In this document: in pieces, positions 8,451 to 16,880 of the stretch
Layout of the letters: every line of letters starts with the position of its first letter
Numbering within the stretch: the stretch's first letter is position 1
NCBI GenBank assembly: GCA_026706395.1
Contig: JAPOYU010000095.1
Location: 1 to 26,777, forward strand
Origin: Chloroflexota bacterium
GTDB lineage: Bacteria > Chloroflexota > Anaerolineae > Aggregatilineales > Phototrophicaceae
Direction: 5' to 3'
Length of the DNA: 26,777 nt
Made by a program: the position numbers and the translations under genes
The notes under the pieces: generated by a model
What the model was told of the DNA's origin: nothing
Seen by the model: the letters and a program-made list of their open reading frames with translations, nothing else
Database searches by the model: none

Positions 8451-8510
8451 CCGGAAGATGCTTGCGCGCCAAAAGGCCGGCTGATTGAACGGAGGACAAC
8501 ACCCGAATAC

Positions 8511-10130
8511 ATGGACAAACGCATAACTGACGATTTCGATATCTTGCGAAGTGTACTGCCAAAGAGAATACGCGATGCGCTAGACGAATATGGCGATACG
8601 AGTAAACTGCTTGAAGTAGTTCTCGACCTGGGGAGGATCCCGACCGCCCGTTACATTCATGGTGAATATCGACTCTCTGACCACGAGGTGATAGAAGAAG
8701 ACTTGCGCCAACTGGTCGATGAGTTGGGCGACTTTGACGATGACAATCGCGCTGGCATCGAGCGTTCGCTACATCGTATCTCCGCCATCCGCAACCGCCG
8801 CGGCAAGATCGTCGGCTTGACTGTCCGCATCGGCCGCGCTGTATACGGCACGATAGACATTATCGCCGATTTGATCGAGTCCGGGCAAAGCGTCCTCCTT
8901 GTCGGTCCGCCCGGAGTCGGCAAGACGACCTTGCTGCGCGAGGCGGCGCGTGTCCGCGCTGGCGACAAACGCGTCGTGATCGTTGATACTTCAAATGAGA
9001 TCGGTGGCGATGGCGATATCCCGCACGAGGCGGTTGGCAAAGCGCGGCGCATGCAAGTTTCCCAGCCTGACAGACAGCACGAAGTGATGATCGAAGCGGT
9101 CGAAAACCACAATCCGGAAGTGATCGTCATTGACGAGATCGGCCGCGAGCTGGAAGCGATGGCGGCCCGCACAATCGCCGAACGCGGCGTCCAGCTGATC
9201 GGCACGGCGCACGGCAATACGCTGGAAAACTTGATGCTTAATCCCACTCTGTCCGACCTAATCGGCGGCATCGAGTCGGTGACCCTGTCTGACGACGAGG
9301 CGCGGCGGCGCGGGACACAGAAAGTTGTGCTCGAGCGCCGTACTGCGCCGACCTTCGACATCATGATCGAAATCCAGGCCCGCGATCGCCTCGTCGTGCA
9401 TCCCGATGTCGCCTCGGCCGTCGACGCTATGCTGCGCAACCGCCCCTTGCCGGCTGAACTCCGCGAGCGCGATCGGACCGGCGCCATTCTCGTCAGTGAC
9501 TTTGTGGGTGAAGCGGACGCGCGGTCGGCGCCTGCCCGCCAAGGGGCACAGAACCTTCGCAGTTCCGGCGCCGCCAATCCGCATATCGTCCGCGGCAACC
9601 GCGATAACGGCCAAACTCGCAGCGAAATGCGAGACGACTTGTCCCAGCAGAAGACGCGCGATTTGCGTCCCATCAGCGTTTATGCCTACGGCGTCGCCCG
9701 CAATCGCTTGGAACAAGCCGCTCGCCGTCTGTCAGTACCGCTTGTTCTCACCGATGACTTCGGCGACGCCGAAGCGATCGTCACGTTGAAGACGCATTAC
9801 CGGCGCCGCCCCCGCCTTATCACCGATGGTGAAAAGCGCGGTCTGTCGATCTACGTCTTGCGGGCAAATACCGTGACGCAGATGGAGAACTTCCTGGTCG
9901 ATCTCTTCCGCTTGAACGGCCGTAAGAACTCCGATCCCTTCGGTGAGGCGCTCTGGGAGGCGCAGCAAGCCATCAATCGGATCCGCGACGGCGAAGATTA
10001 CATCAACCTCAAACCGCAAGCTTCTCAGATTCGCAAACGCCAGCATCAACTGGCGCGTCAAGCGCAAATGCAATCCGCCAGCGTCGGCGACGAACCACGA
10101 CGGTACGTCACCATCTATCGCGGCGCTTGA
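8511..10130 (+). CDS. Ycf45/SpoIIIAA-like AAA ATPase with C-terminal R3H domain
   Basis: A 539-aa protein. Residues about 100-300 form an AAA-type ATPase like SpoIIIAA/Ycf45, with Walker A GPPGVGKTT at 132-140, Walker B VIVIDE at 204-209, and DTSNEIGGDGDIPH after the first core strand. Residues about 330-390 are a low-complexity linker. The C-terminus (about 495-537, RKRQHQLARQAQMQSASVGD and then EPRRYVTIYR) is an R3H single-stranded nucleic-acid-binding domain. The biological role of the bacterial family is not established; ATP-driven nucleic acid binding is the family inference. The ATG has GGAGG 15 bases upstream, unusually far, but no in-frame start lies nearer. Confidence 0.9.
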   Translation: MDKRITDDFDILRSVLPKRIRDALDEYGDTSKLLEVVLDLGRIPTARYIHGEYRLSDHEVIEEDLRQLVDELGDFDDDNRAGIERSLHRISAIRNRRGKIVGLTVRIGRAVYGTIDIIADLIESGQSVLLVGPPGVGKTTLLREAARVRAGDKRVVIVDTSNEIGGDGDIPHEAVGKARRMQVSQPDRQHEVMIEAVENHNPEVIVIDEIGRELEAMAARTIAERGVQLIGTAHGNTLENLMLNPTLSDLIGGIESVTLSDDEARRRGTQKVVLERRTAPTFDIMIEIQARDRLVVHPDVASAVDAMLRNRPLPAELRERDRTGAILVSDFVGEADARSAPARQGAQNLRSSGAANPHIVRGNRDNGQTRSEMRDDLSQQKTRDLRPISVYAYGVARNRLEQAARRLSVPLVLTDDFGDAEAIVTLKTHYRRRPRLITDGEKRGLSIYVLRANTVTQMENFLVDLFRLNGRKNSDPFGEALWEAQQAINRIRDGEDYINLKPQASQIRKRQHQLARQAQMQSASVGDEPRRYVTIYRGA

Positions 10131-10158
10131 ATCAGCAACCAACACCTGAAGGCTATCG

Positions 10159-11349
10159 ATGCGAACTCCTCTAGAGCCGCCGCCACCGATTCGCACGGAT
10201 CACAGCAACGCCTTCGCCAACAACACCATGCGTGTTCGGCTTCCGGCGATCATCGACGAGACGCTCGCGCTCAATCCCGACTATGCTTTGAGCATCAGGC
10301 GACGATTGGCCCAGCTCCGTGACGAAATCGCCAGTGGCGATGTAATCCGCCCGCTCGACATTGAGTCCGCGCCTGACCATGCCGCGTGGTCGCGCGCCAT
10401 TGAACGGCAGCGCGAGATCGTCTACGGCGACCTCACCTGGCACAATGCCGAATGGTTCTTCGCCGAGACCTATGCCTACCGTTGCCTCATCGAAGGCGCG
10501 CGCCGGCGCGAGGGCGGGCGCGCCCCTGTCCTGCCTGTAAAACAGGAGGAACTGAACAGCGACGCGCTCTGGCAGCTCGTTGAACGCGCTTTGGCGCCGG
10601 CCGGCTCGGTTGAAGACGCGCTGCGCCAAACCGTCGCCTTTGATCTCTGGGCGAACCGCATTGACCTGAGTTACGCCGCCTCGCTAGAAAAAGGCACGGA
10701 TATCAGCCCGGAAGACTGGCTGGTGGATGACCGTGACGCGCTGCTCGCCTGCCTTTGCGCATCCTCCAACGGAAACATTGCGTCCGGCGGAATCGTCACT
10801 ATCATCGCCGATAATGCCGGTTCCGAACTGGCGATGGACCTTGTACTGGCGGACTGCCTGCTGCGCCATGCCGTCGATCGCGTAATCATTTGCCTTAAGT
10901 GGCATCCGACGTTCGTCAGCGATGCGACGACGCAAGACGTCTGGTCCATGCTGGCGGAAATGGGGAAACGCGCCCCGGAGCTGGCGGAACGTCTCATCAG
11001 CGCCTGGAATGCCGAAGAACTGCGTTTTCTGCCGCATCCCTATTGGAACAGCAGCCGCTTCCTAAGCGATTTGCCCGGGGGCATTCAACGGCTGCTGGAG
11101 CGGGCTTGCCTGGTCATCATCAAAGGTGACGCCAACTACCGCCGCGCGGTTGCTGACTGCGTCTGGCCAGCGCATACACCCTTCGCCGATGTGCTGAGCT
11201 ATCTTGATGTTCCCGTCCTCTGTTTGCGCACGCTCAAGAGCGATCCGGTCGTCGGCTTGCCTAGGGCCGAGACGGCGGCGCAACTCGATCGCGATGACCC
11301 GCAGTGGCGCGTCAATGGCAAGCGCGGCCTAGCCCAGTTCAAACCTTAG
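10159..11349 (+). CDS. DUF89/ARMT1-like damage-control phosphatase
   Basis: A 396-aa protein of the DUF89 metal-dependent phosphatase family. Diagnostic motifs are IIADNAGSELAMDLVLADCLL in the middle (DNAGSE binds metal) and CLVIIKGDANYRRAVAD in the C-terminal third. The N-terminal third is helical, with a TWHNAEWFFAETYAYRCLIE segment seen in this family. Members hydrolyse damaged or excess sugar phosphates and related metabolites; the substrate here is unknown. GAAGG precedes the ATG, 28 bases after the R3H ATPase, so it is likely the third gene of that transcript. Its TAG overlaps the convergent PNPOx gene by four bases. Confidence 0.87.
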   Translation: MRTPLEPPPPIRTDHSNAFANNTMRVRLPAIIDETLALNPDYALSIRRRLAQLRDEIASGDVIRPLDIESAPDHAAWSRAIERQREIVYGDLTWHNAEWFFAETYAYRCLIEGARRREGGRAPVLPVKQEELNSDALWQLVERALAPAGSVEDALRQTVAFDLWANRIDLSYAASLEKGTDISPEDWLVDDRDALLACLCASSNGNIASGGIVTIIADNAGSELAMDLVLADCLLRHAVDRVIICLKWHPTFVSDATTQDVWSMLAEMGKRAPELAERLISAWNAEELRFLPHPYWNSSRFLSDLPGGIQRLLERACLVIIKGDANYRRAVADCVWPAHTPFADVLSYLDVPVLCLRTLKSDPVVGLPRAETAAQLDRDDPQWRVNGKRGLAQFKP

Positions 11350-11846
11350 ACATCGAACAGCCAGTAAGTGGCAGTAGCGGGGTAGTCTTTCTCCAGCCAG
11401 GCCATCACCTTTTGCGGAACAAGGCGGAAAAGCAAGGCCCCCGATTCGTCAAGCTCCGGATCAAGGACGTACTTCTCGATGTAGCACTCGCCAATGCGTT
11501 TCTGCATCGACTTGGAGACCTGTGCTTCGATCACTGTGCCTTCGAAGATCACGGTCTCGTCGCCGCTCTCCAGATGGATGACAACGCGGTTGTCGCGGCG
11601 GATGTTGCGCGCCTTGATCGACTGCTTGTCTGTGCCGAAGTAGAGGGCGCCATCAACCCAGGCGCCCCAGACAGGCACGCTATGAGGGCGTCCGTCGGGA
11701 CAGGCGCTGCAGATCCAATAGCTCCGCGCTTCCGTCATTTGCCGCTCGACCCAGTCCCAGGTCAGCATCGCGTCGACTCTATCGGGCAGGATGCCGTAGT
11801 GAGGCATGTTGGGGCGCAGGCGGCGGGCGTTTTCCGGCGTTATCAT
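11346..11846 (-). CDS. Pyridoxamine 5'-phosphate oxidase-like flavin/F420-binding protein
   Basis: A 166-aa split-barrel protein. The strand pattern YWICSACPDGRPHSVPVWGA, DGALYFGTDKQSIKARNIRR and DNRVVIHLESGDETVIFEGT is the usual PNPOx-like flavin (FMN or F420) binding core. The family includes F420-dependent reductases, haem-degrading and general flavin-reducing enzymes; this one cannot be placed further. The start ATG has only a weak ribosome binding site. Its stop overlaps the convergent DUF89 stop by four bases, so transcripts must run into each other. Confidence 0.83.
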   Translation of the reverse strand: MITPENARRLRPNMPHYGILPDRVDAMLTWDWVERQMTEARSYWICSACPDGRPHSVPVWGAWVDGALYFGTDKQSIKARNIRRDNRVVIHLESGDETVIFEGTVIEAQVSKSMQKRIGECYIEKYVLDPELDESGALLFRLVPQKVMAWLEKDYPATATYWLFDV

Positions 11847-11898
11847 GGCGATGTACCGTCCGTGCAGGCTTAGCGATCAGTCCCTTTGAGCGATCGCG

Positions 11899-13023
11899 CT
11901 ATTTGCTCATGGGCATGATGACATGGATGAAGTCGTCGCGATTCTCGGGCTTGAGTACGCCGGGGTTTTCCGGGCCGTTGCTCTGGAAGACCACGCGTTC
12001 CTCTTTGACGACGCGCAGCACATCAATGAGGTATCTGATGTTGAAGGAGATATCGAGTGGCTCGCCTTCGGCAGTGGCGTCCAACATGCCCTCGCTGTCG
12101 CCGCGTTCGGCGCTCTTGCCGGTAATCAGCACTTCGGCCGGCTCACCCGGGTTCTGCGCCGGCTTGACACTGAGGCTGGCGCTGTTGGCGTTATCACGAG
12201 CGAAGATCTCGGCGCGCTGGCAAACGATGAGCAGATCTTGTGTGTAGAGTACGGTCGAGGTGACGAAGGAGCGCGGGATGATCGAGGCGAAGTCGGGGAA
12301 GCGCCCTTCCAGCAGTTGTGAGGAAACCAGCACGTTCGGCGCGAATACGGTTACGCTGTTGCGCTGTGCGGGCAGGGCGATGCCGGCCTCCTGATCTTCT
12401 TCGACTATGCGGGCGATTTCGCTCATCGTCCGCGCCGGTATGACCATGTCCTGTTTCTCGCCGAAGTCCTCGCTGATTTCGGTCGTGCGAACTGCCAGAC
12501 GGTAGCCGTCGGCCGCCGCCATCGTCAGCTTCTGTCCATCAAGCTGCAGGTACACGCCGGTCAGAATCGGGCGATTCTGCTCGCGCGCAGCCGCGAAAGC
12601 GGTTTGGTTGATCATCTCGATAAGCGTCTCGCCCTCGAGCTGCAGGTCGGCGCTTTCGTTGTGGTTGATCGGCGGGAATTCGTCGGCGTCGATGCCGCGG
12701 ATGTTCGAGGTCTGCACGCCGCAACGGAGATGCACGGTGTGGGTGGCGGCGTCCAGGCGCAAATCCACCCGCTCGCGCGAGAGGCTGCTGACCAACTCGC
12801 TGAAGGTCCTGGCGGGCAAGGTTATGCTGCCGCTCTGCTCGACTTTGGCGCCGATCCACATCGTGATGCTCAGCTCGAGGTTGGTGGCGGAGAGCTTCAG
12901 GCGCGAGTCTTCCGTTTCCAGCAGGACGTTAGCCAGGACGGGCAAGGCTGGATTGCTGTCGACCGCTTTGGTGACGATGTTCAGGCTCTTCGCCAGGTTT
13001 TCTTGCAAGACGCTAACAATCAT
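11899..13023 (-). CDS. dnaN: DNA polymerase III beta subunit (sliding clamp)
   Basis: A 374-aa protein, full family length, with the three-fold clamp repeat. Recognisable segments are LAKSLNIVTKAVDSNPALPV, LKLSATNLELSI, SITLPARTFSELV, NIRGIDADEFPPI, ILTGVYLQLDGQKLTMAAAD with GYRLA, and the C-terminal NIRYLIDVL and DDFIHVIMPM. It encircles DNA and tethers the replicative polymerase. A good GAGG lies seven bases before the ATG. dnaA, recF and gyrB, its common neighbours, are not in the window, and no DnaA-box cluster is seen nearby. It stands alone, with a 335-base gap upstream. Confidence 0.96.
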   Translation of the reverse strand: MIVSVLQENLAKSLNIVTKAVDSNPALPVLANVLLETEDSRLKLSATNLELSITMWIGAKVEQSGSITLPARTFSELVSSLSRERVDLRLDAATHTVHLRCGVQTSNIRGIDADEFPPINHNESADLQLEGETLIEMINQTAFAAAREQNRPILTGVYLQLDGQKLTMAAADGYRLAVRTTEISEDFGEKQDMVIPARTMSEIARIVEEDQEAGIALPAQRNSVTVFAPNVLVSSQLLEGRFPDFASIIPRSFVTSTVLYTQDLLIVCQRAEIFARDNANSASLSVKPAQNPGEPAEVLITGKSAERGDSEGMLDATAEGEPLDISFNIRYLIDVLRVVKEERVVFQSNGPENPGVLKPENRDDFIHVIMPMSK

Positions 13024-13105
13024 GGCTTACCTCGTTTTGTGGCTGGCGCCGCCGGTCTCATGTACACTAAAACCGGCCCGATGCGCGCATAGGCTATTGC
13101 GCCAT

Positions 13106-13134
13106 AGTATATCGCAGATTGCGGCTGGCGGAAA
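13106..13134 (-). promoter_or_regulatory. Putative promoter upstream of dnaN
   Basis: A good -10 TATACT (13106-13111) has a weak -35 TTTCCG (13129-13134) at 17 bp spacing. It would give a leader of about 75 bases. Confidence 0.4.
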
Positions 13135-13165
13135 TGCGAAGACTCTCGAGAGCGAGGTGATTTGC

Positions 13166-13201
13166 CACTGAGTTAATCGAGCACACTGAGTTTATTGAGT
13201 T
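13166..13201. repeat. 18-base tandem direct repeat
   Basis: Two adjacent copies of CACTGAGTTnATnGAGnn lie at 13166-13183 and 13184-13201, matching at 14 of the first 16 bases. A third partial copy, CACTGAGCTT, starts at 13242. The repeat lies in the gap between dnaN and the DUF4342 gene (13024-13359), where I see no gene. Confidence 0.6.
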
Positions 13202-13359
13202 GCCTTCCACTGGGGCGCGTGGGCTGCGCAGGTCGTGTAGACACTGAGCTTCAGTCGTCGCTGACTGATTCTTTGGCAGTATGTATGGTGGGCAAAATGT
13301 GGGCGAACCGCTGCTCGTCCCTACGAATAGAGCCTGACAGGCGAGAGTATGAAGCGGGT

Positions 13360-13713
13360 TTAGTCTTCCGGCGTGATATTGGTGACATCGTCGCCGGAGA
13401 TTTCGATGGTTTCGGCGTCTTCGTCGATGGTCTCCACCCGCACGATTTCGATTTTGAGGCGGGCGATCAAGGCGGCCAGTGCGCCCAGGGCGGCCAGCAC
13501 GGGGCTGACGACAGTGGCGACGCCGCCGACTACGACCGCCGGGGTCAGGGGGACTTCCATCAGGACTTCGTTATTAGCGTTGCGGATGATCAGTCGGCGC
13601 ACGTTGCCTTCGGCGACCAGGCTCTTGACGCGCTCGACCAGTTCGTTGCCGGCGACTTCCATCTCCTCGACCCAGTCGCGCTGATTCTTGGGTTTCTGTG
13701 GATGATTATCCAT
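13360..13713 (-). CDS. DUF4342 domain protein
   Basis: A 117-aa protein matching the DUF4342 pattern: WVEEMEVAGNELVERVKSLV, then NVRRLIIRNANNEVLMEVPL, then a hydrophobic stretch VVVGGVATVVSPVLAALGAL (residues about 63-85) that could be a membrane segment. An acidic tail follows. Function is unknown in the family. I chose the ATG at 13713 because GGAG lies nine bases upstream and the DUF4342 domain begins soon after. A longer frame from 13773 would run through the palindromic element upstream and adds unconserved residues. It follows the nucleoside hydrolase gene on the same strand, 126 bases downstream. Confidence 0.8.
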   Translation of the reverse strand: MDNHPQKPKNQRDWVEEMEVAGNELVERVKSLVAEGNVRRLIIRNANNEVLMEVPLTPAVVVGGVATVVSPVLAALGALAALIARLKIEIVRVETIDEDAETIEISGDDVTNITPED

Positions 13714-13762
13714 TATTTCTGCTCCAGTACACTTGTCAAAAATCTCGGACGGAACATGTTTT

Positions 13763-13790
13763 GGGCGGCCCACCGGGTTACCCCTACAAA
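13763..13790 (-). repeat. GTAGGGG-type palindromic element, copy A
   Basis: On the minus strand it reads TTTGTAGGGGTAACCC, GGT, GGGCCGCCC: a short imperfect palindrome with a GTAGGGG head. It lies between the nucleoside hydrolase stop and the DUF4342 start. It shares head and layout with copies at 16834-16860 and 23921-23949. Confidence 0.55.
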
Positions 13791-13839
13791 CACGTTGTGT
13801 ACATTTCTACGTGAGGGCGGCTATGCAGTTGCGCCGGAT

Positions 13840-14811
13840 TCAGCGCAGGAGCTGAAAGAGCAGGTCCTTCCAGCGCTGGGCGTCCAGTTCCCAGCAGACG
13901 GAGGGTTTGAGCGGATTCGCGGTGACTTCGCGCCAGACCGCAGCATTGCGCACATCGTCGGCAAGGTTGAGTTTGTCGACCACGGTCATGCCACGGGTGA
14001 GCTCGCTGTCACATTCGACGTCGACGTAGTGATGGCTCCTGACGGTGCAAATGGACGGATCCAGCGCGACCGCCATCGCCACGCCATCGGGCAGTGAAAT
14101 GCCGATCTCGCCGGTTTGAATCTCGTAGCCGCGCATGCCTTTGATATTTGAGTCAATCGCGAAATCGGCGTAAGGTGTGTTAAGCTCGCGTACCGCAGCG
14201 ATATCGTCGAGGGAGAGCACGAAATCGCCCTGGCTGAATTCCCAGCCGACCATCTCCAGCGGCAGGCCAGAACGAAAGACGATTCGCGCTGCTTCCGGAT
14301 CGCACCAGATATTGTATTCGGCGGCCGGCGTGACATTGCCGTTGGTGCAAGCGGCGCCGCCCATGACTACGCAGCGCGATATCCGGTCAGCGATATCCGG
14401 CGCTTTGCGCAGCGCCAGCGCCAGGTTGGTCAGTGGACCCAGGGTGACGATGACGAGGTCGGGCGCCGAGCGGGCGGTCTCGATGATGGCGTCGACCGCA
14501 TGTTGAGATGCCGCTTGCGATTTACGCGGCTTGTAGCGGTCGCCCCAATCACCCAGCCCATCCGCGCCATGGAACCAGTCGGCGGAGACGTATTCCCGCA
14601 GCAGTGGCCGATCAGCGCCGGCATGGACGGGCACATCGGCTTCACAGAGTTCAGCGAAGTACAGGGAATTGATCAGGCCTTGCTCGAGGGGCACGTTGCC
14701 GGCGACAACCGTGATCGCGCGGACATCCACATCACTGTGCCGCAGGGCCATGACGATCGCCACGGCATCGTCTGAGCCGGCATCGGTATCGATCAGCATT
14801 GGTCGAGGCAT
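13840..14811 (-). CDS. Inosine/uridine-preferring nucleoside hydrolase family protein
   Basis: A 323-aa protein of the nucleoside hydrolase superfamily. The N-terminal calcium and ribose-binding signature DTDAGSDD is at residues 8-15, VTLGPLTNLALAL lies mid-protein, and the VVMGGAACTNGNVTPAAEYN segment is typical. It cleaves the N-glycosidic bond of ribonucleosides for base salvage; base preference is not readable. The ATG is five bases after the stop of the PatB/MalY gene, so the two are very likely co-transcribed although no metabolic link is obvious. Confidence 0.9.
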   Translation of the reverse strand: MPRPMLIDTDAGSDDAVAIVMALRHSDVDVRAITVVAGNVPLEQGLINSLYFAELCEADVPVHAGADRPLLREYVSADWFHGADGLGDWGDRYKPRKSQAASQHAVDAIIETARSAPDLVIVTLGPLTNLALALRKAPDIADRISRCVVMGGAACTNGNVTPAAEYNIWCDPEAARIVFRSGLPLEMVGWEFSQGDFVLSLDDIAAVRELNTPYADFAIDSNIKGMRGYEIQTGEIGISLPDGVAMAVALDPSICTVRSHHYVDVECDSELTRGMTVVDKLNLADDVRNAAVWREVTANPLKPSVCWELDAQRWKDLLFQLLR

Positions 14812-14816
14812 GTCGG

Positions 14817-15998
14817 CTAGACCTTAAGCGCCAGTTCGTCGACGGCCGCTCTTAGCCGTTCGAGTCCCAATTCCAGCGTGGAGCGCGGGCAGCCGAAGTT
14901 CAGGCGGACGAAGCCTTTGCCGGCGTCGCCGAAGAACTCCCCCGGACTGGGCGCGACGCCGGCGGTCTCTTTGCAGAATTCTGTAATGTCTCCGTCTATC
15001 GGCAGATTGCGCATATCCATCCAGAGCAGATAGGTGGAGTCCGGCATGGTAGTTTTGATTTGTGGCATATGCTGACGGATGTAACTGATGGCGAAATCGC
15101 GATTGTCCTTGAGGTAGATCAGCGCTTGCCGCAACCATTCATCACCGCCGGTGTAAGCGCCGTAAGCCGCTTCGTAACCCATGATATTGACGTGGGCGCT
15201 GATGCTCTGCAGAGCAGCCGCGGTCGTCTCGCGGATCTCCTTGTTCTGCGCGATCAGCACCGGGCAAGCCAGGCCGGCCAGATTGTAGGTCTTGCTGGGC
15301 GCGATCATGGTCAGCGTGTTTTGCGCGATCTCGTCGTCCAGGGTCGCTATGGGAATGTGCTCGCCCTCGAGGATGAGATCGGAGTGGATCTCGTCGGCGA
15401 CGATGAGCAGATTATGTCTCAAGCAGATTTCGCCGATTCGCTCCAGCTCGGCGCGGGAATAGATGAAACCGGCCGGGTTTTGCGGGTTGCATTGGAGGTG
15501 GATGGATGTTTGCGGGTCGCGCGCGACCATATCGAATTCGTCATAGTCGTTTTCGTAGTGGAACGTATGAGTGTCATCGCTGACGTATTGCATATTGATG
15601 TTGCCGGCGAATTTCTTGTTGGCCCGGACGGCTTTGAAGAAGGAGCCGTAGACCGGAGTCTGAATCAGCACGGTATCGCCGGGGTCGCCGAAGCCGCTGC
15701 AGGTGGCGCAGAGCGCCAGCACTAGGCCGGGCGAGAACAGCACATCTTCGGCTGTGATCTCCCAATTGTAGAGCCGGCTCATGCGCTCGACGACCACATC
15801 TTTGAGTTTCGGCGGATCGAAGGTGTAGCCGAAAACACCGTGCTTCGCTCGTTCGATCATGGCATTGATGGCGGAGGGCGGCGAGCGGAAATCCATATCC
15901 GCGACCCACATGGGCAGGCAATCGCCCTCGACCGCGCCCCACTTTGCGCTGTGGTGGCCTGTGCGGTCGATGATCTCGTCGAAGTTGTAAGCGGTCAT
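14817..15998 (-). CDS. PatB/MalY-type PLP-dependent C-S lyase or aminotransferase
   Basis: A 393-aa fold-type I PLP enzyme. PatB/MalY features are the N-terminal HSAKWG and LPMWVADMDF segments, NPQNPAG at 171-177, ADEIHSDL at 201-208, and the Schiff-base lysine K236 in APSKTYNLAG. The subgroup includes cystathionine beta-lyases and cysteine-S-conjugate lyases, which would fit the sulfur operon upstream, but some members are aminotransferases. A -10-like TATATT at 16124-16129 lies about 125 bases upstream; its -35 is poor. The intervening leader carries no cysteine-rich peptide. Confidence 0.87.
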   Translation of the reverse strand: MTAYNFDEIIDRTGHHSAKWGAVEGDCLPMWVADMDFRSPPSAINAMIERAKHGVFGYTFDPPKLKDVVVERMSRLYNWEITAEDVLFSPGLVLALCATCSGFGDPGDTVLIQTPVYGSFFKAVRANKKFAGNINMQYVSDDTHTFHYENDYDEFDMVARDPQTSIHLQCNPQNPAGFIYSRAELERIGEICLRHNLLIVADEIHSDLILEGEHIPIATLDDEIAQNTLTMIAPSKTYNLAGLACPVLIAQNKEIRETTAAALQSISAHVNIMGYEAAYGAYTGGDEWLRQALIYLKDNRDFAISYIRQHMPQIKTTMPDSTYLLWMDMRNLPIDGDITEFCKETAGVAPSPGEFFGDAGKGFVRLNFGCPRSTLELGLERLRAAVDELALKV

Positions 15999-16123
15999 GT
16001 TTCGGCTTTCGCTTAATTGTCAAACCGCCATTTGCGGTAGACGAGGGCGCACGGTGATCTGAGCGGGCGCGGTAGCCCTCATCGCTGCCGCCGAGCGGCT
16101 GGTCGGCGAAAATGGCGACTAGA

Positions 16124-16129
16124 AATATA
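16124..16129 (-). promoter_or_regulatory. -10 box upstream of the PatB/MalY gene
   Basis: TATATT preceded by GGG on the minus strand. The best -35 (TGCAAC at 16 bp) is weak. It would give a leader of about 115 bases. Confidence 0.35.
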
Positions 16130-16210
16130 CCCGAAGTGACCGCTCGTTGCACGGGCGTTTCTTCGCCTCAGGCAACTGATTGGAGGAAGGGGCGGCGAAT
16201 GCGCTTGCGG

Positions 16211-16807
16211 CTAAGCCGTCTGCCGGCTCTCGCTCAGCCGCCTGCTGATGTCGTCAAGATCAAGGTCATCTGATAGCGCTTCGACGCGAACGGCGAATAG
16301 ACGCCGCGGGTCTTCATAAGCGCGCGCCACTGTGACCTGGCTGCCATAAATATCAGTCGTTGTGGAGGCGATCACATCGCGGATCCGGCCGAATGTGGCG
16401 GAGTCGTTGCGATAATGCATACGGTCGAGAAAGCTGATTTTGGCCGAGCGGTAGTCGAAGATCATATCATCCGGCGCTTCCGCCTCGAGCGCCTGCGCCC
16501 CTTTCAATGCGCAATGAAAGACCAGGCGCAAGGCAGCGCCGAAGTCGTCCGGCAGGTCGCGTTTGCGAATATAATTCAGACCGACCTGCCCGTCAGCGAG
16601 ATCGTAGGCGTAGTCCGATTCATCAGCGATCAGAATGATGCCGGGACCGTCGGGCACATGCTTGTAGTCGATGACATCGATAAGCATGCCTTCGACGGTA
16701 TGTTGCTGGATCCAGCGCTGGAAGATCGGCACGATATCGGCCGGCTGCAGGCGGGGCGCCTGTTTCAAACTGAATTTGACGCCCAGGCGTTTGGGTACGA
16801 TTGTCAT
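16211..16807 (-). CDS. Conserved-looking protein of unknown function
   Basis: A 198-aa protein that I do not recognise. It begins MTIVPKRLGVKFSLKQAPRL, has an acidic central segment with YDLADGQVGLNYIRKRDLPD, and shows no signal peptide, membrane segment or metal motif. GTGAGG lies five bases before the ATG at 16807. A longer frame from 16954 overlaps the end of the sulfite reductase gene and crosses a palindromic repeat, so I reject it. It follows sulfite reductase by 73 bases on the same strand and may be the last gene of the sulfur operon; a role in that pathway is only a possibility. Confidence 0.7.
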   Translation of the reverse strand: MTIVPKRLGVKFSLKQAPRLQPADIVPIFQRWIQQHTVEGMLIDVIDYKHVPDGPGIILIADESDYAYDLADGQVGLNYIRKRDLPDDFGAALRLVFHCALKGAQALEAEAPDDMIFDYRSAKISFLDRMHYRNDSATFGRIRDVIASTTTDIYGSQVTVARAYEDPRRLFAVRVEALSDDLDLDDISRRLSESRQTA

Positions 16808-16833
16808 GTGTGCCTCACAGGTTGTTCGGTTGT

Positions 16834-16860
16834 GGGCGAGCCAAGGCCCGCCCCTACGAC
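16834..16860 (-). repeat. GTAGGGG-type palindromic element, copy B
   Basis: On the minus strand it reads GTCGTAGGGGCGGGC, CTT, GGCTCGCCC. It lies between the sulfite reductase stop and the following gene and resembles copies A and C. Confidence 0.55.
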
Positions 16861-16880
16861 TGCTGTCAAGTTGTTGTCCC

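Noticed and set aside
8657..9673. 338-codon minus-strand open frame
   Set aside because: Antisense to the R3H ATPase; low-complexity Ser/Arg-rich translation typical of shadow frames.
11346..11349. Four-base tail-to-tail overlap of the DUF89 and PNPOx-like genes
   Set aside because: Such convergent stop overlaps are common in compact genomes and need no special explanation.
13695..13713. TGTGGATGA and TTATCCATT as DnaA boxes
   Set aside because: Each has one or two mismatches, they overlap, and they are codons at the start of the DUF4342 gene; no cluster.
16033..16095. Possible 20-codon leader ORF upstream of the PatB/MalY gene
   Set aside because: No cysteine, no clear ribosome binding site, no terminator pair; not evidence for attenuation.
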